DNA from: Elymus sibiricus
Taxonomy: Eukaryota; Streptophyta; Magnoliopsida; Poales; Poaceae
Length of the DNA: 64,000 nucleotides
Direction: 5' to 3'
Assembly: GCA_039707655.1 (NCBI GenBank)
Contig: CM077665.1
Span: 439,827,531-439,891,530 of the forward strand
Both the position numbers and the translations under genes were made by a program. The notes under the pieces were generated by a model that did no database searches, was not told the origin of the DNA, and worked only from the letters and a program-made list of their open reading frames with translations. Below are positions 1 to 11,200 of this stretch, one piece after another. The first letter of the stretch is position 1; the number at the start of each line of letters is the position of its first letter.

Positions 1-322
1 GTTACTTGCTACCTTGCTGTTTTTATATTTTCAGATTACAAAAACCTATATCTATCATCCATATTACACTTGTATCACCATCTCTTCGCCGAACTAGTGC
101 ACCTATACAATTTACCATTGTATTGGGTGTGTTGGGGACACAAGAGACTCTTTGTTATTTGGTTGCAGGGTTGTTTGAGAGAGACCATCTTCATCCTACG
201 CCTCCCACGGATTGATAAACCTTAGGTCATCCACTTGAGGGAAATTTGATACTGTCTTACAAAACTCTGCGCTTGGAGGCCTAACACGAGTCTACAAGAA
301 GAAGGTTGCGTAGTACACATCA
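1..322 (+). repeat. S1 5' LTR, right-hand 322 bases
   Basis: This stretch matches 5643-5964 at a constant offset of 5642 with about six substitutions, so it is the end of the 5' LTR cut by the window edge. It ends in CA at 322 and is followed by the primer site. The 69-codon ORF inside is just the LTR sequence repeated and I do not call it a gene. Confidence 0.9.
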
Positions 323-332
323 AGCTCTTTTC

Positions 333-350
333 TGGCGCTGTTGCCAGGGA
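333..350 (+). promoter_or_regulatory. Primer binding site, first copy (diverged)
   Basis: The sequence reads TGGCGCTGTTGCCAGGGA, which is the tRNA-Asp type primer site with two changes. It starts 10 bases after the LTR, the usual place for a primer site. A better copy follows at 395. Confidence 0.7.
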
Positions 351-394
351 GACTAGGTAAGCGGCACTCACATCCCGTCAACGAAGCTCTTTTC

Positions 395-412
395 TGGCGC
401 CGTTGCCGGGGA
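395..412 (+). promoter_or_regulatory. Primer binding site, second copy (perfect consensus)
   Basis: The sequence reads TGGCGCCGTTGCCGGGGA, the complement of the plant tRNA-Asp 3' end. It lies 72 bases inside the LTR, and the preceding AAGCTCTTTTC context is shared with the first copy. This is a local duplication of the priming region. Confidence 0.65.
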
Positions 413-510
413 GGCGAGTGCTTGAAGGTATATCTTTAGATCTTGCAATTGAATCTTTTAGTTTCTTGTTTTATCACTAGTTTGGTTTTATAAAAGAAAA
501 CTACAAAAAA

Positions 511-1287
511 ATGGAATTGAGGTTGCCTCATATGCTTCATCTTTTTAATGTCTTTCGTGAAAATGATGGAAAAGAAAATTGTGCTCAAGTGTTAGAAGAA
601 GAAGTTATTAAAATGTTTGGCACTAAATATTTGTATGATGAGCATGATTGCAATGTTTTTAGTATGAATTCCTTGAATATTCATGATGCTAATGATATGC
701 AAAGCCACAAGCTTGGGGATGCTATGTTTGATGAAGATGATATTTTTAGTCCCCCAAGTTTTGATGAGCAAATATATTATGATGATGGCATGCCTCCTAT
801 CTATGATGATTATGATGATGACATGTATGCTATAAAGAGTGATAGTAACTATGAAACTTGTCATCATGATTTTAATTTTCAATTGGATTATGCTTCACAT
901 GATAGTTATTTTGTTGAGTTTGCTCCCACTACTATTGATGAGAATAAATTTGCTTATGTGGAGAGTGACAAATTTTCTATACTTGTGGATCATGAAGATA
1001 ATGCTTTATGTGATATTTATGTTGTGAAATTCCTTCATGATGTTACTGAAAATTATTATGAGGGAGGAACATATGCTTGTAGGAATTGCAATAATATCAA
1101 GTTTCCTCTCTATGTGTTCAAAGTTTTGAAGTTATGCTTGTTTTGCCTTCCTATGCTAGTTGATTCTTGCTCCCATAAATTGTTTGCTCACAAAATCCCT
1201 ATGCATAGGAAGTGGGTTAGACTTAAATGTGCTTGTCATGAGATTCATGATGCTCTTTTGCATGTTTCAATTACTATTCCTATGTGA
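511..1287 (+). CDS. S1 internal ORF, acidic protein of unknown function
   Basis: The open frame has 258 codons, starts at an ATG after an A-rich leader and ends in TGA. The N-terminal two thirds is rich in Asp, Glu, Tyr and His, with runs such as YDDYDDDMY. The C-terminal third is richer in Cys and hydrophobic residues, including YACRNC and CLFCLP. I see no zinc knuckle, protease or RT motif. It fills the gag position right after the primer site, and similar proteins are, as I recall, common in non-autonomous Triticeae Gypsy elements. A structural or packaging role is inference. Base use is AT-rich, unlike the GC-rich G1 gag next door. The frame is intact. Confidence 0.6.
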   Translation: MELRLPHMLHLFNVFRENDGKENCAQVLEEEVIKMFGTKYLYDEHDCNVFSMNSLNIHDANDMQSHKLGDAMFDEDDIFSPPSFDEQIYYDDGMPPIYDDYDDDMYAIKSDSNYETCHHDFNFQLDYASHDSYFVEFAPTTIDENKFAYVESDKFSILVDHEDNALCDIYVVKFLHDVTENYYEGGTYACRNCNNIKFPLYVFKVLKLCLFCLPMLVDSCSHKLFAHKIPMHRKWVRLKCACHEIHDALLHVSITIPM

Positions 1288-1399
1288 GCATCATTGAAAT
1301 CATCATGCCTAGCTAAAAGGTATTAAAGAAAAGCGCTTGTTGGGAGATAACCCAATATTTATACCTACTGTTTTTGTGTGTCCACATGATTAATCTACT

Positions 1400-2862
1400 T
1401 TATAATCATGTTTTATAGCTTTTTTTTCAATAAAGTGCCAAGTAAAGCCTTTGGGATAGTGTGGATGATAGTTGACTTGATTCTGTGCAAAAACAGAAAC
1501 TTTTGCTCTCAGTCCAGGAATTTTGTAAATTCACTGGAACGTGCTTTTGATCTGAATTTTTTACACATGATTGATATAAAAATTCTTCAGGTCGTCCTAA
1601 TTTTGCAGAATTTTTAGAGACATGGAAGTATGGTTACACTACAGATCTTCACAGACTGTTCTGTTTTTGACAGATTCTGTTTTGCATGCATAGTTTGCTT
1701 GTTTTAGTGTTTCCATAGCTTATATTTAGCGGTATAAATTATGAGAATGATAGAATACAGTAGGTATTATGTGATAACAATTACAAATCTTGTCTTGACA
1801 GTACCTAAGTGAATGATCTTTTTTTATTATACTAACCCATCTCACGAAGTTCCGTTAAGTTTTGTGTGATTGAAGTTTTCAAGTTTTGGGTGAGACACCG
1901 ATATGAGGAGAATAAGGAGTGACAAGAACCTAAGCTTGGGGATGCCCAAGGCACCCCCAAGGTAATATCCAAGGAAGACTCAAGCGCCTAAGCTTGGTGA
2001 TGCCCCGGAAGGCATCCCCTCTTTCGTCTTCAACATTATCGGTATATCTTACTGTGAGCTATATTTTTATTCGTCACATAATATGAGTTTTGCTTGGAGC
2101 GTCATATTATTTTGTTGTTCTCTGTTAGGTGTCATTTATAATCTTGTTTTTCAATAAAAAGTTCCAAGAATGGCCTTAGGATGCTTGCATTGCATGTTTT
2201 GATGAGTGCTGTGTAAAAACAGAAACTTTGGCTGTAGTGTTTGAATTTTCATATTTTACTGGAACGTGGAAAGTTTCTGAAAATTTTACACAGTATTTTC
2301 ATATAAATTTTATAGCATGTCCTAAATTTTCATAATTTTTTGAGTTACAGAAGTAAACTGTTTTCATAAATTTCTACAGACTGTTCTGTTTGGACAGATT
2401 GCTGTCATAGTTTCGTTATCTACTTATCCTATAGTTTCCATAGCCTATATTGGTAGATATAAATTGTGGAAACGATGGTATACAGTACCTAATGTTTGAA
2501 AATTATTGTGCAACTTGTCTTGGCAGTACATAAAGAGTTGATTTATTATTATGTGTACTAACCTATCTCACGAGTTCTTTTCGAGTTTTGTGTGGATGAA
2601 GTTTTTTTGAGAATAGGTGAAACCATGATATGAGAGGATTGAACGAGATACAAAAGCTCAAGCTTGGGGATTCCCAAGGCACCCCAAGTAAATATTTCAA
2701 GAAGTCTCAAGCATCTAAGCTTGGGGATGCTGCGCATCCCACCTCTCTTCAACAATTATCGGTTAGCCTATGTTGAGCCTAAATTTTTATTCGTTCACAT
2801 GATGCGTGCTATTCTTGGAGTGCTATTTTTCTTTTGCTTGCTGTTTAATAAAATGCTTAAGA
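1400..2862 (+). repeat. Two tandem ~726-bp noncoding modules with paired hairpins
   Basis: Two diverged copies, about 1400-2126 and 2127-2862, align along their length: CAGAAAC at 1494 and 2220, CTCACGA at 1841 and 2566, AAGCTTGGG at 1932 and 2660. Each ends in two stem-loops. The first is CTTGGGG paired with CCCCAAG (1935-1961 and 2663-2688). The second is GATGC(C) paired with (G)GCATC (1993-2020 and 2720-2741). A third copy is in element S2 at 55265-56010. No long ORF exists here. Confidence 0.75.
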
Positions 2863-4316
2863 TCTGAAATTCTTTATTGAGAGAGAAAGTCCTCACATAG
2901 CTACTTAATTGTTGGCTACTCATTGATCTTCACTTATATCTTTTGAGAGTAGCTTGTCATTTGCTCATGTGCTTCATTTAAAATTGTTTGAGCTTGTCGA
3001 AAAAGCAATAGCAATATATGAAACTAGTCCCAAAGTGATAGATATCCAAGGAGGATATAATAAAAAAAATCATGAAGATGATGGGACAAATTAAACTTGA
3101 TTCTTTGTAATAGTTTTGAAACATGATGATAGTAATATGTGAGTCATGTTAGTGAGTAATTATGCTTTAGTAGGAATATTGGTGTTAAGTTTTGTGATTC
3201 CCTATGCAACTACGAAAGTCAATAGTTATGCCATGAAGTTACATCCTACATGTGGTGCATTATTCGGTGTTAGTTATGTTCAATGCTCACTTATGTGATT
3301 TTTCGTTTCTTGGTTTGGTTGCTTCCCAATCTATTTGCTAACCCCCATTTGTACTAAGTAGAAATACTACTTGTGCATCCAAAATCCTTAAACCAAGTTT
3401 TGCCTTATGAGTCCACCATACCTACCTATATGCGGTATTTCCATGCCGTTCCAAGCAAATTGTATGTGCCATCTCTAAATCTTCAAAATAAATTTTCTCT
3501 TTTGTGTGCCCGTACCGCTCATGAAATGGCGGGGAGTATCCAATATTTTTCCATGCTAGGTGGGTTATTCTCACGATATGTGTTGATTCACTATCATTCA
3601 CGAGAAAGTGGCTGGTATTCGGGATGCCCAGTTCCATGCTAAAAAATCAAATCAAAATATAATGAAACAAAACTCCCCCAGGATTGTTGTTTGTATGGAT
3701 GGTACCCGTGGATTCGGCTCGCCGTGGAGTGTGATTGATTGGTGGAGGGGGAGTAAAAACTTTACCATTCTGTTTGGGAACCGCCTATAATGTATCTAGC
3801 ATGGAAAGTATTGTGAGCTACTTTGTTGTTTTCGTTGACAGGAAAAGCATGCCACTCAAAATATTTTTCTCTCTCAATTTAAACCTTGAGCTCTGGCGCC
3901 TCTACAAATCCCTACTTCCCTCTACGAAGGGCCTATCTATTTACTTTATGCAATTTTTATTTTTGCTTTGAGTCTCCATCTTCTCTTATAAGCACCAACT
4001 AGGGGACACTATGATCGTACTTGAGCATTGGGCATAGCTAATATTTGAGTGTGTTTCATGAATGGATCAATGATTGAGCATGATGGGCTAGGGATAACTT
4101 TCTTTAGTGTTGATATTTTGAAAGACATGGTTGCTTGTTGACATGCTTGAGTATTGAAGTCATTATGTTAAAACTAGACTATTGCTTTGAATCATTTACA
4201 AGTCCAAATGTCCATGCTATACAAAAAAGAAAAGAATATGATGAACATGTTGGGTACCAATCACACTTCATAAATTATTTCTTTTATCATTTACCTACTC
4301 GAGGACGAGCAGGAAT
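2863..4316 (+). other. S1 3' noncoding region
   Basis: This AT-rich stretch joins the duplicated modules to the polypurine tract. The longest frames (for example 3373-3642, 89 codons from a TTG) lack recognised motifs and overlap frames on the other strand. I treat it as the untranslated 3' part of S1. The end, ACTCGAGGACGAGCAGGAAT, is the usual lead-in to the polypurine tract in this group. Confidence 0.6.
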
Positions 4317-4331
4317 TAAGCTTGGGGATGC
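4317..4331 (+). promoter_or_regulatory. S1 polypurine tract
   Basis: AAGCTTGGGGATGC lies directly against the first base of the 3' LTR. The same core is reused at the foot of each hairpin at 1932, 1990, 2660 and 2717. Confidence 0.75.
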
Positions 4332-5964
4332 TGATACGTCTCCAACGTATCTATAATTTATGAAGTATTCATGCCATGTTTACAATAATTCTATATGATT
4401 TTGGTATGATTTTATTAGAACTAACCCGGACTAACGCTGTTTTTAGCAGAACTACCGTGGTGTTGTTTTTGTGCAGAAATAAAAGTTCTCAGAATGAGCT
4501 GAAAATTTACGGAGAATATTTTTGGAAAATATAAAAAATACTGGAGTGAAAAGTCACCGGAGAGGAAGGCCGAGGAAGCCACAAGGGTGGGGGGTGCCCC
4601 CCCTAGGGCGCGCTCCCCTGGCTTGTGACTTCCTCGGGAACCTTCTGGACGTGGGACCAACGCCAAAAACTCTTATAAATATAGAAATCTCCGAAAAGAA
4701 ACCTAGATCGGGAGTTCCGCCGTAGCAAGCCTCCAGAGCCACGAAAAACCAATCGGGAGCCCGTTCCGGCACCCTGCCGGAGGGGGAAACCATCACCGGA
4801 GGCCATCTTCATCATCCCGACGGTCTCCATGACAAGGAGGGAGTAGTTCACCCTCGGGGCTGAGGGTATGTACCAGTAGCTATGTGTTTGATCTCTCTCT
4901 CCCGTGTTCTTGATATGACACGATCTTGATGTACCGCGAGCTTTATTAATATAGATGAATCATATGGAATTTTCCCCTCTCTATCTTCTTGTGATGAATT
5001 GAATTTTCCCTTTGAAGTTTTCTTATCGGATTGAATCTTTAAGGATTTGAGAACACTTGATGTATGTCTTGCGATGGGATATCCGTGGTGACAATGGGAT
5101 GTTCTATTGATCCACTTGATGTATGTTTTGGTGATCAACTTGAGGGTTCCGTGACCTTGGGAATCTATGCATAGGGGTTGGCACATGTTTTCGTCTTGAC
5201 TCTCCGGTAGAAACTTTGGGGCACTCTTTGAAGTTCTTTGTGTTGGATTGAACATGATGAATCTGAAATTGTGTGATGCATATCGTATAATCAAGCCCAT
5301 GGGTACTTGTGGTGACATTGGAGTATCTAGGTGACATTAGGGTTTTGGTTGATGTGTATCTTAAGGTGTTATTTTAGTACGAACTCTAGGGCTGTTCGTG
5401 ACACTTATAGGGATAGCTCATACGATTGATCGGAAAAGATAACTTTGAGGTGGTTTCGTACCCTACAACAATTTCTTCATTTGTTCTCCGCTATTTGTGA
5501 CTTTGGAGTGAACTCTTTGTCGCACATGAGGGATTTACATATGATTCAACTATGTCAGTATTGTTGAGAGAACTTGCACTAGTGAAAGTATGAACGCTAG
5601 GCCTTGTTTTCAAGCATTGCAATACCGTTTTTGCTCACTTTTTTTACTTGCTACCTTGCTGTTTTTATATTTTCAGATTACAAAAACCTATATCTATCAT
5701 CCATATTACACTTGTATCACCATCTCTTCGCCGAACTAGTGCACCTATACAATTTACCATTGTATTGGGTGTGTTGGGGACACAAGAGACTCTTTGTTAT
5801 TTGGTTGCAGGGTTGTTTGAGAGAGACCATCTTCATCCTACGCCTCCCACGGATTGATAAATCTTAGGTCATCCACTTGAGGGAAATTTGCTACTGTCTT
5901 ACAAAACTCTACGCTTGGAGGCCCAACACGAGTCTACAAGAAGAAGGTTGCGTAGTAGACATCA
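4332..5964 (+). repeat. S1 3' LTR (1633 bp)
   Basis: It starts TGATACGTCTCC and ends ACATCA. It holds a GC-rich stretch with a TATA-like TTATAAATATAGA near 4673 and a pyrimidine-rich 3' half. The right end is fixed by comparison with the end of the 5' LTR at 322. G1 gag coding sequence follows without a gap. Confidence 0.85.
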
Positions 5965-6886
5965 CTGGCCATCGGCCCGAGCTTTCAAGCCTGAACTAAC
6001 GGAGAAATACGACGGAAAGCTAAACCCGGCGGAATTCATGGGCATCTATACGATAGCCATTCAAGCCGCCCGGGGAAGACATGAGAAGGTGCTCACCAAC
6101 TATTTCCCTTTGGCACTCAAGCCAAACGTGAGATCGTGGTTGATTCAATTGCCGGAGAAATCCATTTCATCATGGGCTGACTTGTGCAACGAGTTTGTCG
6201 ACGCCTTCACATGTGGCCACCAGGAGCCAGGGCAGCCCAGCGACCTCCAAGTCCTTCTGCAGAAGGAGGGAGAAACCTTGCGGAAGTATATCCAGAGACT
6301 CAGCCGAGTAAACCGCAATATTCCAGAGATACACCCCGGAGCCGTGATTGCTGCGTTCCATTCGAACGTGCACAACAGGAGGATGCGGGCCAAGATGAAT
6401 GTTAGACTCCCAAAGACCGTCAATGAGTTGTACACATTGGCGGACAAGTGTGCTCGCGCCGAGGAAGGAAGGCGACTCCCCGAAGAGGAGGCTGGCGTCG
6501 AAGTCGACTCAGATGACGACGATGATGCCCCTGGCCCGATGGGGAAAAGCCAAAGGCGCAATAAGAAGCGTAAGGGAAAGGCAGTGTTGGCCGTTGAGAG
6601 CTTTGGTGATCTCAGTGTCGGCAAGAAGGCCGAGGCCGAAGCCCCCGGCAAGGGAGCTGTCGCATGTGCTGATTGCCGGGAGGCCGCGACGGCAGAGAAA
6701 ATCGGAAAGTCCGACGGGCCATACTGCAAAATCCACCGCACCAAGGGTCACGATCTCCAGGAATGCCGCCAAGTCGAGCAGCTTGCTGAGAAACAGAGGG
6801 AAGAATACGAGAAGCGTGACAAGGAGAAAGGTCAAGATGGTGCTGTCGGGAAGGGCCGTGGTGGTAGAGGAGGCCGACGCGGCTAA
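5965..6886 (+). pseudogene. gag: G1 gag, C-terminal part
   Basis: The frame opens in mid-gene right after the S1 LTR. The capsid part carries the retrotransposon gag pattern: KYDGKLNPAEF, then FVDAFTCGHQEP, then LRKYIQRLSRVNRNIPEI (about 5993-6330). A basic and acidic linker follows (VDSDDDDDAP, RRNKKRKGK), then a nucleic-acid binding end with CADCREAA and YCKIHRTKGHDLQEC. That last part is a CxH-type finger rather than a classic CCHC knuckle. A Gly/Arg tail meets a TAA at 6884. The pol frame continues in another frame from about 6870, so a frameshift separates the two. The N-terminus is missing because S1 interrupts it and the rest lies left of the window. Confidence 0.8.
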
Positions 6887-7868
6887 GCCCCGCAGCAGAA
6901 GGAAAAAACCAGCCAGAGGCCGTGAGAAGAAAGAAGGAGATGATATGAGTGATGATGAGGATGATGAAGAAGATTCCAGTGATCGAGAATTCCAGAAGGC
7001 AACTGAAGCCATGTCTGTTGACGGGGGTGCATCCTTTCATTCCTCTCATCGCCAGCTCGAGCAGTGGGCGCATGAGGTCAACTTTGTGGAGCCGGCTACA
7101 GAGTCTAGAAGACCACTCAAATGGTCCTGCACACCTATCATCTTTGATGAAGAGGATCATCCTGACCCCACCACTGCGGTCGGATGTTTGCCGTTGTTGG
7201 TCTCCCCAAAAATCCACAACCTCAAAGTAACCAAGATGTTAGTTGACGGCGGGGCAGGGTTGAACTTGATCTCCCCTAAGGTGGTTGAAAGGCTGCAGAT
7301 CCCTGACAGAGAGCTCAAAGCTACGGGTACATTCCAAGGAGTCTACCCCGACAGGAGCTGACCCAAGGGAAAGATAACTTTGCCTGTGACGTTTGGCGGG
7401 GAGTTGAACTACCATACTGAGAAGGTGGTGTTTGATGTGGTCGAACTCCCTCTGCCTTACAATGGAATTCTTGGTCGCCCAGCTCTGGCAAAATTCATGG
7501 CGGCATCCCACTGTGCTTACAACACTTTGAAGATGCCAGGGCCCATGGGAATCATCTCCATCCCATATGATAAGAAGGATGCAGTTATATGTGTGGACAA
7601 GATGTATCGAGACGCAGTTGCAGCTGAGGTCGCGGAAACCCCAGCTCCCGCCAAGGAATCGAAGAAAGCGAAGAAGCCTAGCAGGGACGCCAGCAAGGAC
7701 TCCGGGAAGCGCGCCTGTTCGGAGTGTGCTGCACCCGACGATGACCTGCCGATAAGTTCCGCTAGCAAGATGTCCAAGGTCACCTATCCAGTGAAGAAGA
7801 AGATCCCGACATGGCAGGATGGTACTGGTGGTACGTTCACCATTAGTGCCACCCTTAATGACAAATAG
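6887..7868 (+). pseudogene. G1 protease and linker
   Basis: The frame running from about 6870 holds an acidic linker (DDEDDEEDSSD) and then the aspartic protease core MLVDGGAGLNLIS at about 7235. The DGG is the usual plant Gypsy variant of the active-site DTG/DSG. A TGA at 7359 stops the frame, but homology runs on through FGGELNYHTEKVVFDVV and YNGILGRPALAKFMA, the typical end of a Tat protease. A Lys-rich linker then leads to a TAG at 7866. Both stops are single-base lesions inside otherwise readable sequence. Confidence 0.8.
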
Positions 7869-8271
7869 GAAAGCGCGCTCATTGCCTTCCGATGAGCGAA
7901 TGTCGATGTGTTTGCTTGGCAACCATCTGACATCCCCGGTGTTCCCATGGAGGTAATTGAACACCACCTTGTTGTCTGCCCTCATGCCTGGCCCGTCAAG
8001 CAAAAAGTCAGGTAGCAAGCCTTGGAGCGGCAGCAGTTCATCGCCAAGGAGATCAAGAAGCTCGAAGCAGCTGGTTTGGTCAGAGGAGTATTGCATCCAA
8101 CTTGGTTAGCCAACCCGGTAGTGGTGCGCAAGGCGAATGGGAAATGGGGGCTTTGCATAGATTTCACTGACTTGAACAAAGCATGCCCGAAGGACCCTTT
8201 TGCCTTGCCACGCATCGATCAGATTGTTGATTCCACTTCCGGGCGTGACTTGCTTTCCTTCTTGGACGCAT
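7869..8271 (+). pseudogene. G1 reverse transcriptase, N-terminal part
   Basis: After the TAG the frame reads on with DVFAW and IPGVP, then ERQQFIAKEIKKLEAAGLV, HPTWLANPVVV, CIDFTDLNKACPKDPF and LPRIDQIVD. These are the opening RT blocks of plant Gypsy elements. In-frame stops occur near 7893 and 8011. Sequence stops at LLSFLDA, exactly where L1 is inserted. The next residues of the RT (YSRYNQI) continue after 12418. Confidence 0.8.
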
Positions 8272-11200
8272 TGTCGGGACCCCGATCCTAAGCCATAAGA
8301 ATCTAGCATGTAACACATCACATCACATTGTGGCCTCACTCACGGTTATCTCCACGGCTGCTACCTTACCTGGGCCGGGACCGTTTGTGTCTTTTGGCTC
8401 ACGTATGTGAATATGTCGCTAGCATTCAAATGTCAAAGAACCCGGGTCGACATGACTAGTCATAGAACCCAAGTGGCACATCCGTACAGGGACAGGCATA
8501 CGTAACCCAACAATGCAGGTGTCGGTCATCAGCGTGTGTAGACGAGTCGTAGCAAGCTACAAGGAGTCCATTACGCCGTGGGACATAAATGTCATCACTG
8601 CACGTAGACGAGTCGTAGCAGGCTACAGGGACTCCATTACACTGCGAGACATTTCCCCGAAGGCACAGACACAATAGCAAGAAGGATACACGCTGGTCAA
8701 TCAATGTGTCCGGAGCAGTAGCAAGCTACCAAGGCTCGGTGGAAGCACAAAGAGGCATTTCCCCGTAAAGAGTACTACTAAAGGCACACAACTAGGTGTC
8801 GAATCCCATACTTACCGTTGCACGTCACACGTACGCACGATATGCATAGATACACCTATGGCATCACAACATAATCATACAACATCACAACATTTATTTA
8901 GAAGGCTCAGAAGAGCCTTGCATAATATGTTCATACAGGTAGGGGTCACATGACCCGACACTCAAGTCATACAAACATAGTCATACAAGCCATGCGGAAG
9001 CTTAAAGCTGTCTGAGTACAGACAGATGAAAGGTAAAAAGGCATACAGCCTGAGTATCTACAGCCCATCCCAGGGCATCAGATCGTAGCTGAGGTACCAG
9101 CTACTCGTCGTCTAGATAGAACCCACCAGATGGGTCCTGGTTCGCATCTGCAATAGTTATTAAGCAAACATGAGTACAAACGTACTCAACAAGTATTTAA
9201 AGCACACCTAGTCTATTCATGCTCATGTATCAACAAGGGGAGTAGTGGGGTTTATGCAGCAATGCCAGCTTTGACTCTTGGCTAACCTGTACTACAACTA
9301 CTAGTTCTTTGAACAAGTTTTGAGATAGCGCACACGAGTCCACTAACACCACATCAATACTCTACCATGGATTCACTCTCATCACCTACGAGGGTGCCAT
9401 CCATGGTACTCACACTTGTCTTGATACTTTTATGAGTAACCATTAACATTGTCTATGAACAGCATAAGTTCTCCAAGTAGACCATATCCGAGGACGCGGC
9501 TATTCGAACAGATTCATACCCTGCAGGGGTGTACTCCATCACACACGCTCTCGCCACTTGTCGCTATGTGCACGTAAAAAGGCACCGCAGAAACCTTCAA
9601 GCGGAAGCCTAGCGAGGGATTCGGCCACGACCGTCAAACACACAGGACCTCTAGTCCAGGCTATAGCCTATTTGAGACTGAACCCGCACGGAAGTCCGGC
9701 CGAAGTTTCCGCTACGGCCCCAAACGATGTGCGCAGGGTTCCCAAGCCCACAATCCGGGTGACCCTTGGTACACCGTGCCACTGCCTACCGCGTCGTAGT
9801 CCACCCCTAGGGTCAGCACTACGCACGGGCTCCATCATAGCTATGAACACCAGAAACTACTTGCAACTCCTGGACCAAGGACTAGGCGGTTGATAAGTCA
9901 AGAGGGGTCGAGTTACCAGAACCCAATGTGTGGTAGTAACTAGTCTTGGATCACAAACACGGAACTCAGTTCCTAAGAACGGTCCCAATGAGACAACCCG
10001 CTATGTACTCCTACATAGCCTCTCATCGCTACCTTTACCAAATCAGGTTCATCATTTAGTTCATCACATCAGAACAACACTGTTTCACTCCAGTTCATCA
10101 CCCAGATGAATCAAACCTGACACAACTCTAAGCATAGCAAGCATAGCTAGCAAAGCAGGTAAAGCACATCAATGCTCAAGCATCTACCAGGTATGCTTGA
10201 TTGCTTGGTTTAGATATTTACTGTGACAATGACAGGTCATGCAGAGGAATGGGTTCAACTACCGAAACAGGTAACAGATGAATCGTATAGTTCTAATGCA
10301 ATAAATGAGAGCAGGAGCGAGAGAGTGGGATGTTATCGGAATGATCAATGAGGTTGCTTGCCTTGCTGGTTGGCGGAGAGGTACTCTCCTTCAGTGGGAT
10401 ACTCACGTGTATCCTCGGGAGTAGGACCTACCGCGATACAGACGAAGTAGCAATCAATACATGGCAAGTGCAACAATATTATGCATGATCATGGCATGTC
10501 ATAAATGTGATGGATGAGCTAATGCACCTATCAACTGATTGGTTGAAGCTGGTTTGAATCAAAGATTCAAACTCAATTTCAATTAAGGCATTTTCAAATA
10601 CCCTTTAATTGATTTGACCTGATCAGCAAGTATAACTTGCTCTATCATGCATGATAATAGCACCAATGGATTCCTTGGATTTTTTTGATAATTTTTCATA
10701 TATAAATTATTTCAATCTGAGCTACAGATTAATTTCTATGAATTTTAGAAGTTTTATTCATTTCTTAGAATTAATATAATCAGAAAAACATTTACTGCGT
10801 CAGCACTGCATCAGCATGACGTCAGCAGGTCAGTTGGCCGTTGCCAGGTCAAACCTGACCAGTGGGGTCCACTGGTCAGTGACTCAGGCACTAACAGGAT
10901 TTAAATTAACTACTAAATACTAATTAACAGTGTTGGGCCCACTTGTCAGTGGGTCATTAGGTTAATTAAACTAATTAATTATTTTTTATCTAATCTAAAG
11001 TTAACCAGGAGCTGGGCCCCACCTGTCAGTGACCCAGGGGGTCAACCCCGTGGTCAAACAGGTCAGGCTCGCCGGCGTCGAGCCGCCGGCAACCACAGGG
11101 ATGGCGGAGGGGGTCGAAAACCCACCTCCGGCGACCAAAGCGACGGCGGAGAGCAACTATGAGATGAGCACGCGCGCACGCATCCAATGGAGCATACCCC

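Larger units (their letters stand above)
1..5964 (+). mobile_element. S1: pol-less Gypsy-type LTR element (WHAM/Sabrina group)
   Basis: The element runs from a truncated 5' LTR (1-322), through a primer site and one ORF, to a polypurine tract and a full 3' LTR (4332-5964). Its LTR opens TGATACGTCTCCAACGTATC, the start shared by Sabrina and WHAM elements of Triticeae as I remember them. There is no protease, reverse transcriptase or integrase, so it would depend on enzymes supplied by relatives. It sits in the gag of G1: Gypsy gag coding sequence begins immediately after 5964. The left junction and target duplication lie outside the window. The 322 overlapping LTR bases differ at about six sites, which indicates a young insertion. 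Confidence 0.85.

Noticed and set aside
3373..3642. 89-codon frame in S1
   Set aside because: It starts at TTG, has no motif, overlaps a 71-codon frame on the other strand, and lies in the S1 3' noncoding region.
8538..8740. Spaced short repeats resembling a CRISPR-like layout
   Set aside because: Only two to three unequal copies inside a plant LTR; the genome is eukaryotic.
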